A DNA stretch of 41,142 nucleotides, from the NCBI GenBank assembly GCA_012064415.1, contig SSNU01000078.1, positions 116,428 to 157,569 of the forward strand, read 5' to 3'. The notes under the pieces were generated by a model. The model ran no database searches. It was not told the DNA's origin and saw only the letters and a program-made list of their open reading frames with translations. The DNA comes from Gyrodactylus bullatarudis. Lineage: Eukaryota > Platyhelminthes > Monogenea > Gyrodactylidea > Gyrodactylidae. Each line of letters starts with the position of its first letter. The first letter of the stretch is position 1. Made by a program: the position numbers and the translations under genes. Below are positions 39,939 to 41,142 of this stretch, in pieces.

Positions 39939-40020
39939 GGTTTGAAAGATTCTTGTTTTTCACAATTCACAGCCTTAACTAAGTTGTTGATATCCAATCA
40001 AAAAGTCTATCAAAAGCCAT

Positions 40021-40028
40021 CTTATATA
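40021..40028 (-). promoter_or_regulatory. Possible TATA box of F-spondin
   Basis: TATATAAG on the minus strand, 83 nt upstream of the start codon at 39938. A start site about 30 nt downstream would leave a 5' untranslated region of roughly 50 nt. In AT-rich DNA this could be chance. Confidence 0.4.
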
Positions 40029-41142
40029 GAATAAATATTTTTTTTGTTAATTCATCAATCAATATATTGTATTGCCAAATTTGGTTCAATTGAAAAACTT
40101 TACACTTTAATAGCCGAATGTAACTCTGTCTTGCTGTTTTATTTTTCACGTAAAGCTAAAAGATACAACTAAGTTTTTCTCGATGAATTTGGGCTTTTAT
40201 GATTTTTACATCTCGAAATTTGCTGAAGATCTTTTGGAAACCAGGTCAAAAGGCACATTTTCATCGATTTAAGAAGAAAATTGTTTTGCAAAAAATTGTA
40301 GAGACTTTAAATTTTGAGCTGGCGTCATTTAACCATTTTATTAAAGCTTTGAAATGAAAATTTTTCTTGTTTCCAAGATTTGAGAGAGATCAAACTTGAA
40401 AAATAAATAGAAACATTGAATAAATTCCTGAATTCAAATATGCTCACTACTTTTGTGTTTGATCTAAATCATAATTCTAGGATCTGACGGCCAAAAAAAT
40501 TATATTTCTTTATTTTATTTGAGCATAGATTATCATCTTTGTACGAAGCAGCCTTAGAATCTATATGATTAAAAAATAAAAGTCGATTTTGTGAGCCTAT
40601 AGACGCTTAAACTACTCAACCGATTTCAATGAAATTTCAACCAGTGATAGATAACCCCACAGACAATGTTCGTAGCCAAAAAATCTTTAGATTTAGCTTT
40701 AGTTGAGCTGTAATCTCAAACAGAACCGAAAAATTGTCTGGCCAATCAGAGGGCTTAATTTTTAGGGCTTCTCATTGGCCCAACTTTAGTGTGTATCGTT
40801 TTTCCTTATAGATAAACTAAAGCTTTATTGTTATTGGTCAATATCAACTTCTCAATTCCTTATTTCTTCAGTAAATTAGAAAAACTTGATTTAAATATCT
40901 ATAGGTTGCTTGAAATGGTTTCTCAAGTCTTCTAATAAATTTTTCAAACAAAAATATTTCTTCTCCAATTAAAAAAAACCCTGCGTGGTGGGTTCGGATC
41001 AGCTAGGTTTTTTTTAAGGGATAATGACAAAAAGTGTATCAAAAGGGAGAGAAAATAACAAATCCTAAGTCATTTTTGACACTTCCTAAGTCAATATACA
41101 CGATATATTTACAAAACTTAAGTCAAAATTGACAAATCATAA
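40029..41142. other. Upstream flank of F-spondin, no gene recognised
   Basis: Contains a weak inverted pair GGCCAATCAGAG / TTCTCATTGGCC (40740-40785) flanked by AGATTTAGCTTTAG and ACTAAAGCTTTATT, probably another MITE. ACTACTCAACCGATTTCAAT occurs just before it. The last 60 bp repeat the motif CTAAGTCA with TTGACA. Confidence 0.45.

Noticed and set aside
40975..41020. Hairpin-like AAAAAAACC...GGTTTTTTT as a terminator
   Set aside because: This is eukaryotic DNA; the short A/T-flanked inverted pair has no neighbouring small RNA gene.

Overview
The window is AT-rich animal nuclear DNA, most likely from an arthropod. The evidence is large GT-AG introns, a Ras-family GTPase, a SNIP1-type splicing/FHA factor, a Sec14-like CRAL-TRIO gene, an F-spondin with tandem Kunitz domains (the domain layout of insect fat-spondin), and a heavy load of Penelope-like (PLE), hAT, LINE, SINE and MITE sequence. 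A crustacean such as a parasitic copepod would fit the base composition and repeat style, but that is a guess.

Host genes. Rap1 (minus) has a long first exon at 16649-17113 and a last exon 6.8 kb away at 9715-9804, giving 184 aa that end in CNLI. SNIP1 (plus, 17228-17911) starts only 114 bp from the Rap1 start codon, so the two probably share a promoter. A CRAL-TRIO gene (plus) has exons at 18766-18878, 24752-24896 and 27965-28142; its 3' part was not found. An intronless secreted-protein gene of unknown family (minus, 26403-27833) sits in its second intron. F-spondin (minus, 28854-39938) can be assembled completely from six exons into 994 aa: signal peptide, Reeler, Spondin_N, TSP1, TSP1, Kunitz, Kunitz, TSP1. 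Its first intron appears to be only 28 nt.

Mobile DNA fills most of the rest. The most interesting content is two families of Penelope-like element remnants, recognised by RT C-terminal and GIY-YIG sequence, whose terminal repeats carry hammerhead-ribozyme-like motifs. Family 1 has inverted terminal repeats around the ORF (22019-23181) and further copies at 9.9, 26.2, 37.2 and 37.35 kb. Across these copies the CTGATGA and GAAA core is mostly kept while stems I and III show compensatory changes. Family 2 is a 3.1-kb insertion (762-3880) with a 12-bp target duplication and a related empty site at 24 kb. It consists of 3.7 tandem inverted copies of a 497-bp terminal unit, a GIY-YIG remnant and one sense unit. 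Separately, a tRNA-derived SINE (21.2 kb and 37.7-38.0 kb) carries a canonical hammerhead just downstream of its pol III box B. PLE hammerheads are known from other animals; a hammerhead-bearing tRNA SINE in the same locus as hammerhead-bearing PLEs is worth testing as a joint system.

Other mobile DNA includes a DNA-transposon group with GTTAC ends and 6-bp target duplications, nested two deep with a hAT pseudo-element inside (12437-15822). There is also a MITE family with AGCTAATTG ends, a small piggyBac-like TTAA MITE and a LINE fragment.
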